Assembly (NCBI GenBank): GCA_017403185.1
Contig: JAFQON010000042.1
Location: 1 to 64,000 of the forward strand
Direction: 5' to 3'
DNA from: Clostridia bacterium
Lineage (GTDB): Bacteria; Bacillota; Clostridia; Oscillospirales; Acutalibacteraceae
DNA length: 64,000 nt
The position numbers and the translations under genes are program-made. This document shows positions 7,890 through 16,719 of the stretch, piece after piece (the first letter of the stretch is position 1; the number at the start of each line of letters is the position of its first letter). The notes below the pieces were generated by a model. It ran no database searches. It was not told the origin of the DNA and saw only the letters and a list, made by a program, of their open reading frames with translations.

Positions 7890-8561
7890 ATGTATTGTCC
7901 CAAATGCGGCAAGCAGCTTGCCGAAGGTTCAACTGTATGCGTTGATTGCGGCCCCGTAATAAATACCGTACAGAAGGAATATAAGCCGAAAAAGAAGTTT
8001 TTTAACGCTCCCGGCAAGGCAGCGAAAAGCTATGCGGCGATTTTCTCCGCCTGCCTCGTTTTTCCCGCATCAATATGCACGGTTATAGATTTTTTGGTTC
8101 ACAGGCATGATTATTGGTTTGATTTTGTTGTGGGTGCGTTGCTTCTGGCATGGGTGGTCTTTGTTTATCCCGTTCTCGGAGTAACAAGACCCGCAGTTAA
8201 CGGAGTTATCATCTTTTGCTCAATAATGGCATACACACTGTATGTTTCATACAGAACAGGGCAGGAGGAATGGATTACTCAGTTTGCAATGCCGCTGATT
8301 TTGCTCACGGCGGGCATGATAGCGCTCGATGTGTCGCTGATAGGCGGCAAACATATAAAAGGATTTCATATTGTGTCGCTTCTGGCGATAGAGAGCGCAG
8401 TTTATTTTGTTGCACTTGAAGCGATGGTGGATAATCTTTTCAAAAACAGCATTGAGCTTAAATGGTCAATAATTATTGCCTGCCTTTTTGTTTCGGTTGT
8501 TGCATTTGCCGAGGCATTCAGCTATGTGGGCAGAATAAACAGAAAAGATAAGAACAAATAA
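7890..8561 (+). CDS. Zinc-ribbon membrane protein of unknown function
   Basis: A 223-residue protein starting with a zinc ribbon, CPKCG at residues 3-7 and CVDCG at 17-21, followed by a basic linker (KEYKPKKKFF) and about six hydrophobic segments between residues 45 and 210, ending in a basic tail NRKDKNK. The zinc-ribbon plus multi-TM layout is common in Firmicutes and usually uncharacterised. The start has AAAAGGAGG at the right distance. It is a single-gene unit between its own promoter and a shared terminator with yigZ. No function can be assigned from the neighbours. Confidence 0.8.
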   Translation: MYCPKCGKQLAEGSTVCVDCGPVINTVQKEYKPKKKFFNAPGKAAKSYAAIFSACLVFPASICTVIDFLVHRHDYWFDFVVGALLLAWVVFVYPVLGVTRPAVNGVIIFCSIMAYTLYVSYRTGQEEWITQFAMPLILLTAGMIALDVSLIGGKHIKGFHIVSLLAIESAVYFVALEAMVDNLFKNSIELKWSIIIACLFVSVVAFAEAFSYVGRINRKDKNK

Positions 8562-8571
8562 CAAATCAAAA

Positions 8572-8602
8572 CCGGGGTTCCTGATACGGAGCCCCGGATT
8601 TT
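8572..8602. terminator. Bidirectional terminator between the zinc-ribbon gene and yigZ
   Basis: CCGGGGTTCC and GGAGCCCCGG pair as a GC-rich stem of about 8-9 bp (8572-8597) followed by ATTTTTAAT on the plus strand. The convergent arrangement suggests that it ends both transcripts. Confidence 0.8.
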
Positions 8603-9231
8603 TAATCTATATCTGAGAAAAATTCATCTGTTTTGGTGACGCTGTATCTGCCGTTGCTCACATCAATGAGCTTTGCGTTGAATCCGTCAACAAGCTCAAC
8701 GGGCAGCCTGAAAACAAGGGTGACATTATCCTCAAAGATTGTGTCTTCAATAACGCCTCCGTTTTCGGGCACAAGAGAGGAAAGCTTGCCGTAGAAATAA
8801 TAATCGCAGGTCACCTTAAGCCTTGCGCACATCGTTCTTGTGACTATTCCGCCTGCAGCAACGGCGATTGAAGCGGAGTGGGAGTACGCCCTCACAAGAC
8901 CGCCTGCGCCGAGCATAATGCCGCCGAAGTAACGGGTGACAACAACTGCGCAATCGGTAACGCCTGTTTTTTCGAGCACATCAAGCACGGGTATGCCCGC
9001 AGTGCCCTGAGGCTCGCCGTCATCGGAGTATCTTTTTATGCCGCCCTCTCTTATGATGTAAGCATAAACATTGTGAGTTGCATCCCAATGCTTTTTGCTT
9101 ACCTGAGCGATGAATTCAAGAGCCTCCTCGGCGGTTGTGACGGGCTTTATGTGGCCGATGAAGCGGGATTTTTTAACGATATATTCATCCTGAGAAGCGG
9201 TTCTTATTGTTTTGTAGCTGTTCTGAGCCAT
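8602..9231 (-). CDS. yigZ: YigZ/IMPACT family protein
   Basis: A 209-residue cytoplasmic protein of the UPF0029/IMPACT family. The N-terminal domain carries the family pattern KKSRFIGHIKPV, KKHWDATHNVYAYI, RYSDDGEPQGTAGIPVL and VVVTRYFGGIMLGAGGLVRAYS; the C-terminal 70 residues form the small DUF1949-like domain. Eukaryotic IMPACT binds GCN1 and bacterial YigZ is thought to bind nucleic acid, but the bacterial role is not settled. The ATG at 9231 follows GAGGTGAAAAG. It is transcribed after rpmE, from which a good terminator separates it. Confidence 0.92.
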   Translation of the reverse strand: MAQNSYKTIRTASQDEYIVKKSRFIGHIKPVTTAEEALEFIAQVSKKHWDATHNVYAYIIREGGIKRYSDDGEPQGTAGIPVLDVLEKTGVTDCAVVVTRYFGGIMLGAGGLVRAYSHSASIAVAAGGIVTRTMCARLKVTCDYYFYGKLSSLVPENGGVIEDTIFEDNVTLVFRLPVELVDGFNAKLIDVSNGRYSVTKTDEFFSDID

Positions 9232-9261
9232 CTTTTCACCTCATATGAAGCATATCAACAT

Positions 9262-9296
9262 TCAAAAAGCAAAAGCGGTGCTTTAAAGGCACCGCT
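9262..9296 (-). terminator. Terminator of rpmE
   Basis: Stem AGCGGTGC / GCACCGCT with loop CTTTAAAG, allowing further pairing inside the loop (9274-9296), followed on the minus strand by TTTGCTTTTTG. It ends the single-gene rpmE transcript. Confidence 0.85.
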
Positions 9297-9306
9297 TATT
9301 TTGCTA

Positions 9307-9510
9307 TTACTTGTTAAGATTGAAACGCTTGTTGAAGCGATCAACACGTCCGCCGGTATCAACGAGCTTCTGCTTACCTGTAAAGAACGGATGGCATTTT
9401 GAGCAGATATCAACACGAAGATTTTCCTTTGTTGAACCGGTCTTGATAACCTCACCGCAAGCGCAGCGGATTTCGGTCTGTTCGTACTTAGGATGGATTC
9501 CTTCCTTCAT
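9307..9510 (-). CDS. rpmE: 50S ribosomal protein bL31, zinc-binding form
   Basis: Ribosomal protein bL31 of the large subunit, which helps bridge the two subunits. The 67 residues start MKEGIHPKY and keep the zinc cysteines C16, C18, C36 and C39 (RCACGE and DICSKCHPF), so this is the C+ form that can also store zinc. AGAGGTGACATTAA precedes the ATG. It has its own promoter (9554-9582) and terminator. No zinc-free paralogue is seen here. Confidence 0.97.
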   Translation of the reverse strand: MKEGIHPKYEQTEIRCACGEVIKTGSTKENLRVDICSKCHPFFTGKQKLVDTGGRVDRFNKRFNLNK

Positions 9511-9553
9511 TTAATGTCACCTCTTTCGGTATATCCATAAACATAACAAACGG

Positions 9554-9582
9554 ATTTTATCATATAAAACGCAAAAATGCAA
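9554..9582 (-). promoter_or_regulatory. Sigma-A promoter of rpmE
   Basis: Minus strand TTGCAT (9577-9582), 17-base spacer, TAAAAT (9554-9559), with the rpmE start 43 bases downstream. No Zur-box-like palindrome is evident. Confidence 0.75.
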
Positions 9583-9606
9583 GGGTTTTTTGAAATTTTT
9601 TTGTTT

Positions 9607-12600
9607 TTATTGAATTTCAACAGTTTCTCCGAGCCTGAAAGAGTAAATAAGGGTCTGTTTAACGGGTAATCCGATAACCTCAGCAAGGCAGCGGCGGTAA
9701 ACCGAAAGCTGCTCTCTGTATTTTTCTGCAAGCTCGGCGCCGTCTGAGGCTTTATCGGTTTTGAAATCAACGATTACAAGCTCACCGTTTTCAATAAATG
9801 CGCAGTCTGCAACGCCCTCGATTATTATGACCTCATCTGACGACTTGATATCGGGCTCAATCTCGTTGAGCGGAATTGATGCCGTGAAGGCGTATTCCTT
9901 GAATATCTGCTCTGAATCAAGCATTCTTTTTGCAAGGCTGCTTTCAAAAAATGCCGCAATCGCTTTCTTATCAACAACCTTTGCCTCAGCCTCTGTGAGC
10001 ATACCTTCGCTGACAAGTCTGTTGAGTTCGGCTTCAGCATCCGACCCTGCATTTTTATAGTCTGCAAACTGCATAAAGCGGTGGGTGGCAATGCCTCGCT
10101 GAGCAGGGGTAAGCTTATCCTTACCCACAAAAGACGGCTTGCGTGAAGCGAAATATTCGCCGCCGATTTCTTCACTGTCGAGCTTTGAGGCAATGCGCTT
10201 TGCAACGATTCCTTCAAGCTCCGCATAAGGATAAGCATAGTTTATTCTGCTTCTGATTTCGCTTATTATTTTATCATCGGGCTGTGCAATTTCAGCTTTT
10301 TCGGCTTCTTCCGCCTGCCCGGTGCAACCCTTTATGATTTGTGTTTTCAGCGGAGTGCCGCATTCAAGAGCAACACCTGCCGAAATTCCTGCCGCATTTC
10401 GCAGGGCGTGCGCATCGGGGTGCCTGATCAGAGCTGAGAGAATACATTCGCCGTAGCTTGAAAAATTGACTGCCGTGAAGGGATTGATTACCCGCTCATC
10501 TCTCACCGAAGCGGATATTTTGGAAAGTTCTTTATTCCAGTCTGCGGCAGAGGCGAGAATAATCAGCTTATCCTTGGGGCGGGTCAGGGCAACATAGAGC
10601 ACACGCAGCTCCTCGGAATGCTCTGCTTTTTTTATTTCAAGCTTTGCGGCAATGCGTGCAAGAGTGTCGAATTTTGCGCTGCCCTCGCAGTTTTTGATGC
10701 CTATTCCGCTTTTGGGCGCAATAAGCAAATCCTCCTTGAGTGAGAGGTCGCCGTATTTCTTTTCACAGGCGGCAACAAAGCAAACGGGGAATTCAAGCCC
10801 CTTGCTTTTGTGTATCGTCATGATTTTAACCGAATCGCTTTCGTCTGAATTCGGCTCGCTGCCCGCTATATCTCCGCCGCTTTTGGTGATATTGTCGATA
10901 TATCTTATGAAGCCCGAAACGCCTTTTTTGCCGGTGCTTTCATATTTGTTAGCAAGGTCGATAAAGTGATTGAGATTTGTTTTTCTTTTTGCGCTGTCCT
11001 TCATTGCGCACACAATTGCATTGTAGCCCGTTTCTTCAATAAGACGGCGCACAAGCTCACCTGACGAAACGGTTGATGCAATCCGACGCATATCCTTGAG
11101 TCTTTCAAGAAAAGCGGTGGATTTTTCACAGCCGCCTTCAGCCGAATTCACAAGGCACTGATAAAATGAGCCCTTTCTCTGTGCAGCTCTCATCTGCGCA
11201 AGGTCATCGGGAGTGAAGCCGAAAACCGGCGAGAGCATAACTGCCGTGAGAGGAATGTCATCGGCGGGGTTGTCAATGATTTTCAGCAGAGAAATCATAA
11301 ACATTATTTCAGGTGAGGAAAGGAAGCCGCCGCCCGCCTCACAGCTGAAGGGGATTCCTCTTGCCGTGAATTCATCCGTGAAGGGCTTTGCGCAGTTTTT
11401 GACGCTTCTGAGCAGAATGCAGAAGTCGCCGTAATTCTTGTATTCACCGCCTGCGGAAACGGATTTTTCAATATAATCCGCCGCATACTTTGCCTGAGCG
11501 GCGAGAAAGTTATCTTTGTCGGTTTCAATAAGAGTGACCTCAGTGTCAGCACCCGTGCTTGTGCGGTGAGGCACAAGGTGCTCGTTTTCATCATAATCAA
11601 GCCCGCCTGCATCACGGCTCATGACGGAGCTGAAAATGAAATTGACGATTTCAGTAACGCCCGAAAGGCTGCGGAAGTTTTTGCTCAGCGTAACCTTTGC
11701 GGGGTAATTGCCGTTTTCATATTCTTCCATATTGTCACGGCGGGCGAGGAATATCTCAGGCATTGCCTGCCTGAAGCGGTAGATGCTCTGTTTGACATCG
11801 CCTACCATGAAAAGATTGTTTTCATCCTTTGAAAGTGCACTGAATATCATATCCTGAGCTTTGTTGACATCCTGATATTCGTCAACGAGGATTTCGGCAT
11901 AGTTTTCTGAAAGCCCCGTTGCAAGCGGAGTTTTGATATATCCGTTTTCGGTGGGTTCAACAAGAAGCTTCAGCGCAAGGTGAAGCGTATCGCTGAAATC
12001 CGCTCCGTTTTCCTCTGATTTGAGCCTTGAAAATTCTGCCGAGAATTTGTTGACTGCACCGATAAGCTCTGCAATAACGGGTGAGAGCTTATCAACATCG
12101 GCTTTATGCTCGTTTTCGGTTATGCAAAGTATTTTTGATATGCCCGAAACAAGCTTTTTGTAAGCGTCACGGGTGCTTTTGCATATTTCCTTAGCAGAGC
12201 TTTCATACCCTCTCGGTGCGGCGGACATTTTTGCAAATGGGATGTCGGAGAATTTTTCAACAGATTCATCCCATGTGTGCTCACGGACAAAATCGGCGAG
12301 ATATTCAAAAAGCTGCAGGTCATCCTCAAATGCGGGTCTGTATTTCGCTTCAAGCTCAGGCTCTTCTGCAAGCACACGGATGCAGTGCTCAGCATCGCTT
12401 TTGCAGGAGCCGAGAAGCTGAGAAATATATTTCAATATGCTTTTGCCCCAATGGCTTTCTTTTGCGGGCAGGGGATTTGCAAATTCCAGGGCAAGGGATT
12501 CAAGCCATATTTCGGGGAAGGGATATGCCTGAGAAAGATTGTAAAGCTTGAGTATCGCATCAATGAGCTTGCCGTCGTCTTTTTTGTCGCTGATAAGCTC

Positions 12601-13074
12601 TGAAAGGGTGAGAAAGCCTTCGGAATGCTCCTCGTGAAGCCTGTCGATGACGGAATTCACCGCCTGAGAGCGCAGAATGCTCAGCTTGCCCTCGTCAAGA
12701 AGTGCAAAATCAGGTGCAATGCCGAGTGCATGAAAGTTTTCTCTCACAAGACCGATACAGAAGGAGTCGATTGTGCAGATATTTGCACACGGCAGCATGA
12801 GCTGTTGACGGCGCAGATGCTTGTCTGACGGGTTTTCGGCAATCTTTTTGCCGATTGCAGCGAATATTTTTTCTTTCATCTGTGCAGCTGCGGCATTTGT
12901 GAAGGTGACGATGAGAAGATTTTCAACTCCGCACGGATTTTCACTGTCGCATATGCGCCTGATAACTCTCTCAACAAGTACGGCTGTTTTGCCCGAGCCT
13001 GCTGCAGCGCTTACAAGCAGCGTGCCCTTTCTTGCATCAATTGCCTTTTGCTGGTCAGGAGTCCAGTTTACCAT
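9607..13074 (-). CDS. addA: ATP-dependent helicase/nuclease subunit A (AddA)
   Basis: AddA is the UvrD-type helicase and nuclease subunit of the AddAB complex, which resects double-strand breaks until it meets a Chi-like site and prepares DNA for RecA. The 1155 residues include Walker A AAAGSGKT (K29), the helicase box DEYQDVN (about residue 395), KSKGLEFPVCF in the C-terminal helicase domain, and the C-terminal RecB-type nuclease centre VDFKTD (about 1100). I chose the ATG at 13074, 9 bases after GGAG, since the upstream ATGs touch the ribosome binding site. It overlaps the end of addB by 20 bases, which indicates translational coupling. Confidence 0.96.
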   Translation of the reverse strand: MVNWTPDQQKAIDARKGTLLVSAAAGSGKTAVLVERVIRRICDSENPCGVENLLIVTFTNAAAAQMKEKIFAAIGKKIAENPSDKHLRRQQLMLPCANICTIDSFCIGLVRENFHALGIAPDFALLDEGKLSILRSQAVNSVIDRLHEEHSEGFLTLSELISDKKDDGKLIDAILKLYNLSQAYPFPEIWLESLALEFANPLPAKESHWGKSILKYISQLLGSCKSDAEHCIRVLAEEPELEAKYRPAFEDDLQLFEYLADFVREHTWDESVEKFSDIPFAKMSAAPRGYESSAKEICKSTRDAYKKLVSGISKILCITENEHKADVDKLSPVIAELIGAVNKFSAEFSRLKSEENGADFSDTLHLALKLLVEPTENGYIKTPLATGLSENYAEILVDEYQDVNKAQDMIFSALSKDENNLFMVGDVKQSIYRFRQAMPEIFLARRDNMEEYENGNYPAKVTLSKNFRSLSGVTEIVNFIFSSVMSRDAGGLDYDENEHLVPHRTSTGADTEVTLIETDKDNFLAAQAKYAADYIEKSVSAGGEYKNYGDFCILLRSVKNCAKPFTDEFTARGIPFSCEAGGGFLSSPEIMFMISLLKIIDNPADDIPLTAVMLSPVFGFTPDDLAQMRAAQRKGSFYQCLVNSAEGGCEKSTAFLERLKDMRRIASTVSSGELVRRLIEETGYNAIVCAMKDSAKRKTNLNHFIDLANKYESTGKKGVSGFIRYIDNITKSGGDIAGSEPNSDESDSVKIMTIHKSKGLEFPVCFVAACEKKYGDLSLKEDLLIAPKSGIGIKNCEGSAKFDTLARIAAKLEIKKAEHSEELRVLYVALTRPKDKLIILASAADWNKELSKISASVRDERVINPFTAVNFSSYGECILSALIRHPDAHALRNAAGISAGVALECGTPLKTQIIKGCTGQAEEAEKAEIAQPDDKIISEIRSRINYAYPYAELEGIVAKRIASKLDSEEIGGEYFASRKPSFVGKDKLTPAQRGIATHRFMQFADYKNAGSDAEAELNRLVSEGMLTEAEAKVVDKKAIAAFFESSLAKRMLDSEQIFKEYAFTASIPLNEIEPDIKSSDEVIIIEGVADCAFIENGELVIVDFKTDKASDGAELAEKYREQLSVYRRCLAEVIGLPVKQTLIYSFRLGETVEIQ

Positions 13075-16000
13075 TCTCATCATCTCCTTTCTCTAGATTT
13101 TCAAGAACGGTATTCAAATCCCAATCGTCAAGCTCCTTGACGGGGATGTTTTCTTCATAAGAACAAACCGATTTATATTCGCAGTATTCACATACTTTTT
13201 TATAGCTTTTGCCGTAGGCGGGGTAAGCAGGGATTTCACCCGAATGAAGGGCATCTGCCATCTCCGCAAGCACCGAATCGGCTTTTTCTTTGAGCTTTTC
13301 AAGCTGTTTAAGCCCGATAAGCGAGCCTTTCAGAGTGCCTTTTGAGATTTTAGCGGGTACATAAAGACCGCTTTCGCTTTCATCCATGGCAACCACAACC
13401 TCGGGGTCGTCAAGCACAATGCCGTTCATGCCGCATTTTTTTTGGATTTCTTTTTCAAGAGTTGCGGCATCCGTGCCTCTGTCAACCGAAACAAGCGGAG
13501 AGTTTGCAGGGCAGTAGAGCACACCTGCAGGGGTAAATCCGCCGTATTTTTTGCCGCCGTTTTCCCAAAGAGCAAAAAGATAAATGAACATCTGCATATT
13601 GAGCCCCTGAACAACATCGCTCAGGGCAAAATCCTTGCCCGACGATTTGTAGTCAACGACCCTGATATATTTTTTACCGCTTAAAACCGCCTCGTCAACC
13701 CTGTCAATTGAGCCCGAGATGATGACCTTTCCGTTTTCGGTATCGACTTCATATGCGGGGATTTCGCCGTCATTGCCGATTTTAAGCTCAAAGTCAACGG
13801 GGGTGAATTTGCTGTGTGAAAGCTCGGCTATGAGCCTTTGCGCCACATCGCAAACGGAGCTTATAAGCTTTTTGAAAAGATAGATGAATCTTTCGCTTTG
13901 ATTTGCGCCGTCAAGGCGTGTTATCATGTAATCTGTGAGGAGATTATCAAAGAAATCGTACATTTCGTTTCTGCTCATTTTCAGAAGAGCCTCACGGTCA
14001 AACTCTGTGAGAAGCATTTCAAGAGCATAGTGGATGACAGTGCCCCGCTGCATGGGGTCAAGCTCCGCAATTTTTCGCGGCATCGCCTTGATGCCGTAGC
14101 GGCAGAAATATGCAAACGGGCATTTGTAGAAGCTTTCAACTCTTGAAGCGGACATATACATATCCTTGCCGAAAAGCTTTTGCGCCGTTTCTGTGCTTTC
14201 TATTCTGAAATCTCTGCTGCCCGATGCACGGTCAAGAGCAGCAATCCTGCCCGTGTATTCCGCATCATCTCTGAAATATTCTTTTAGTGATGAATAAAGT
14301 GCATTGCCTTGCGTTTTGTTTGCGGCAAGCTGCTCAAATGCGGAGGGCTTGCCTTCAATGTAATACAGACCGTTCAGCTCTGCGGCATTGATTTCACGGC
14401 AGAGGGGGAAGAGAGTTTTAATTTTTGTATAAAGCTCGGAGGGCGTGAGCTGCTCACCCTTTGAATTCCTTTCGGGGCAGCAGATAAACAGCATCTCCGA
14501 GGCGCAGCAGAAGGCGTTGTATGCAATCAGCTTTTCTTCTGCAAGCTTGTATTCGCCGAAGTCGGAGAGCTCAATGCCCATTTCGCTCATGCGGCGCCTG
14601 TCCTTATCGGTAAGAGCCGAGCCTGTAAACGGCATTGCGGGGAATACGCCGTGGTTAGCACCTGCGATAAATACAACCTTCGGTGCGGCTGTGCGTATTC
14701 TGTCTGCAGAGCCTATTGTTATTTCGTCAAGCCCCTGAGGAAGGCTTCCCACGGTCTGCACGCCGAGCATAAGCTCCAGCATATCCTCGATTTCACGGGC
14801 GGTTACATTGCGGTCTCTTGTGAGTGTTTCGAGGCTTTCAAGGATATCGATAACCGTGTTCCACATCCGTTCAAGCTCAAGGGCAAGACCTGTTTCGCCT
14901 TGCTTTTCAAGCGATGCCGCAAGGGCACGGATGTTATCTGCAGCATTGATTTTTTCGAGAAAATAATATATGGCGTTTGCCGCTTTTTCGCCCGTCGTGT
15001 CACGCAGAGCATCACGCAGGTCACAAAGTGGTGAGATGATTTTTTGCCTTATTCCGTTGAGGGTCTCAAGCTCCTGCCTGTCCTCATCGTTGATTTCTTC
15101 GCCGAAGCCTCTCGGGTTCTGCTCCCATTCTCTCAGCCAGGCACTGCCGCTGATTTTCCACATATATGCGTAGTTTTCTGCCTGTGAAATCTCGTCGGTT
15201 TCAACGCCTGCAAGCCCTGTTTTGAGATATCTCATAAGTGACTCGGTGTCAAATCCTGCCGCCGCAATGCTCACCGCACTGCTCAGCAGAGCAACAACGG
15301 GTGAAACATCAACGCTCTGACGGCTGTCTTCAAAAACGGATATTCCGCATTTTTTCAGAGCACTTCTCAACGGTGCTTCGTAGCCCGAGCTGTCACGGGC
15401 AATAACCGCAATTTCCTTGCAGCGGTAGCCCTTTTCACGAATCAGTTTTTTTGCTGTACAGGCGATATATTCGCATTCGGAATAGATATCCGCAGCCTTG
15501 CAAAGTGTAATGTTATCGCAGGCTTCTTCATAGATATTCGGAGAGGGTGAAAACAGCTCACGCTCAAGTGCGGCAAGTTCGGGCGAAGAGAATCTTCTGA
15601 ACTGCGGCGGAAAATTGTTGAATTTGCTGCGCATGGAGAGATATTGCGGCTTGGCAACGGCAACACCGTTCTTTTTCGCAAGCTCAATAAGCCTTCGTGC
15701 GGTTCTTTTTGTGTGAGCAAAGAGGTCTGTTTCGTCATCACTGTTCTGAAGGTTATCCGTGCACAGTGTAATATAAACCGCCGTTGATTTTTTCAGCATA
15801 TGACCGATAATCCTGTATTCCTGCGCCGTGAAGCCTCTGAAGCCGTCAACAAAAACAATTCTTCCGCCAAAATAGTCGCTTTCGGGCAGAATGTCGTTAA
15901 GCTCATCAAGCAGGCTGTCAGGATTAAAGTAGCTGCCTTCAATCATCGCATCATAAGCATCAAGCACCGTGATTATGTCGCCGAGCTTCATTTTGAGCAG

Positions 16001-16441
16001 GCTGTTTTCGGTTTGAGCAAGAGCAAGACGCACTGCATCGGTTGAAAGAGAATTCTGCTTGAATTCGGAGGAAAGTGCGACGAATTCCGATATAACCGAT
16101 TTACGGTTTATGTGATTGCCGTAAAGAGTGAGCTTATCCTTCACGCTTTCGAGAGCGGTTTTCATAAGCACGGCTTTTGCGGAATCGCTGAGCCTTCTGC
16201 GTTCATGAAAGGCAGGCCTGCCCACAAGCTTTTCGCCGAGGCTTGTGAAGCTGAGCACATCAATATCCGCCATTGCCTTTGCGCCCACCTTGCCGAGCAT
16301 TGTTTTTTCGCTTGTGAACGAAAACTGCTCTGGCACAACAAGGCTGAGCTTTTTGTGACCGCCTGCGGAAAACTGTTCTATGAGATTTGTTATGTGGGTG
16401 GTTTTGCCGCCGCCCGCCGAAGCTAAAATCAAATAAAGCAT
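13055..16441 (-). CDS. addB: ATP-dependent helicase/nuclease subunit B (AddB)
   Basis: AddB is the partner of AddA; it holds a second RecB-like nuclease and the iron-sulphur cluster. The 1128 residues begin with Walker A ASAGGGKTTH (K13) and end with a nuclease domain in which the first cluster cysteine lies in FYKCPFAYFC and the last three in VCEYCEYKSVC; the metal site VVDYKSSGKDF is between. The ATG at 16441 has GGGAG 8 bases upstream; the longer in-frame extension to 16522 would run through the -10 region. It is the first gene of addB-addA. Confidence 0.96.
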   Translation of the reverse strand: MLYLILASAGGGKTTHITNLIEQFSAGGHKKLSLVVPEQFSFTSEKTMLGKVGAKAMADIDVLSFTSLGEKLVGRPAFHERRRLSDSAKAVLMKTALESVKDKLTLYGNHINRKSVISEFVALSSEFKQNSLSTDAVRLALAQTENSLLKMKLGDIITVLDAYDAMIEGSYFNPDSLLDELNDILPESDYFGGRIVFVDGFRGFTAQEYRIIGHMLKKSTAVYITLCTDNLQNSDDETDLFAHTKRTARRLIELAKKNGVAVAKPQYLSMRSKFNNFPPQFRRFSSPELAALERELFSPSPNIYEEACDNITLCKAADIYSECEYIACTAKKLIREKGYRCKEIAVIARDSSGYEAPLRSALKKCGISVFEDSRQSVDVSPVVALLSSAVSIAAAGFDTESLMRYLKTGLAGVETDEISQAENYAYMWKISGSAWLREWEQNPRGFGEEINDEDRQELETLNGIRQKIISPLCDLRDALRDTTGEKAANAIYYFLEKINAADNIRALAASLEKQGETGLALELERMWNTVIDILESLETLTRDRNVTAREIEDMLELMLGVQTVGSLPQGLDEITIGSADRIRTAAPKVVFIAGANHGVFPAMPFTGSALTDKDRRRMSEMGIELSDFGEYKLAEEKLIAYNAFCCASEMLFICCPERNSKGEQLTPSELYTKIKTLFPLCREINAAELNGLYYIEGKPSAFEQLAANKTQGNALYSSLKEYFRDDAEYTGRIAALDRASGSRDFRIESTETAQKLFGKDMYMSASRVESFYKCPFAYFCRYGIKAMPRKIAELDPMQRGTVIHYALEMLLTEFDREALLKMSRNEMYDFFDNLLTDYMITRLDGANQSERFIYLFKKLISSVCDVAQRLIAELSHSKFTPVDFELKIGNDGEIPAYEVDTENGKVIISGSIDRVDEAVLSGKKYIRVVDYKSSGKDFALSDVVQGLNMQMFIYLFALWENGGKKYGGFTPAGVLYCPANSPLVSVDRGTDAATLEKEIQKKCGMNGIVLDDPEVVVAMDESESGLYVPAKISKGTLKGSLIGLKQLEKLKEKADSVLAEMADALHSGEIPAYPAYGKSYKKVCEYCEYKSVCSYEENIPVKELDDWDLNTVLENLEKGDDENGKLDS

Positions 16442-16472
16442 TGCATTGTCTCCCGAAAATTTTATGGTATAT

Positions 16473-16481
16473 ATTATAACA
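16473..16481 (-). promoter_or_regulatory. Extended -10 promoter of addBA
   Basis: Minus strand TGTTATAAT is an extended -10 (TGnTATAAT; -10 hexamer at 16473-16478). The -35 is weak (TTTATT, 17 bases upstream), as is common for TGn promoters. Two direct copies of GTACCA lie further upstream near 16502-16521. Confidence 0.6.
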
Positions 16482-16651
16482 TATATCCGCCTGTTAATAA
16501 AGTACCAATTTATATGTACCAAAAACAGGACTTATCTCCGATTTGCTTCGATTTTGGCTGATTTGGGCTTAAAATCTTTGCTTTTCTGCCGTTTTTTATG
16601 ATTATTTGTTCCGCACTTTGCGGCAGAGGCTTTGATGCGGAATTAGCGTTG

Positions 16652-16680
16652 TTGACACAGAATTCTTAATATGTTATTAT
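16652..16680 (+). promoter_or_regulatory. Sigma-A promoter of the CNNM/CorC-type gene
   Basis: TTGACA (16652-16657), 17-base spacer, TATTAT (16675-16680). It drives the gene at 16720, which has GAAAGGAGC as ribosome binding site. Confidence 0.8.
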
Positions 16681-16719
16681 TAAAGCACTATTTTTAAAAT
16701 TGAAAGGAGCTAATCCATA

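Noticed and set aside
16502..16521. Direct repeat of GTACCA upstream of addB as an operator
   Set aside because: Two six-base copies are not enough to claim a site, and no known regulator matches them.
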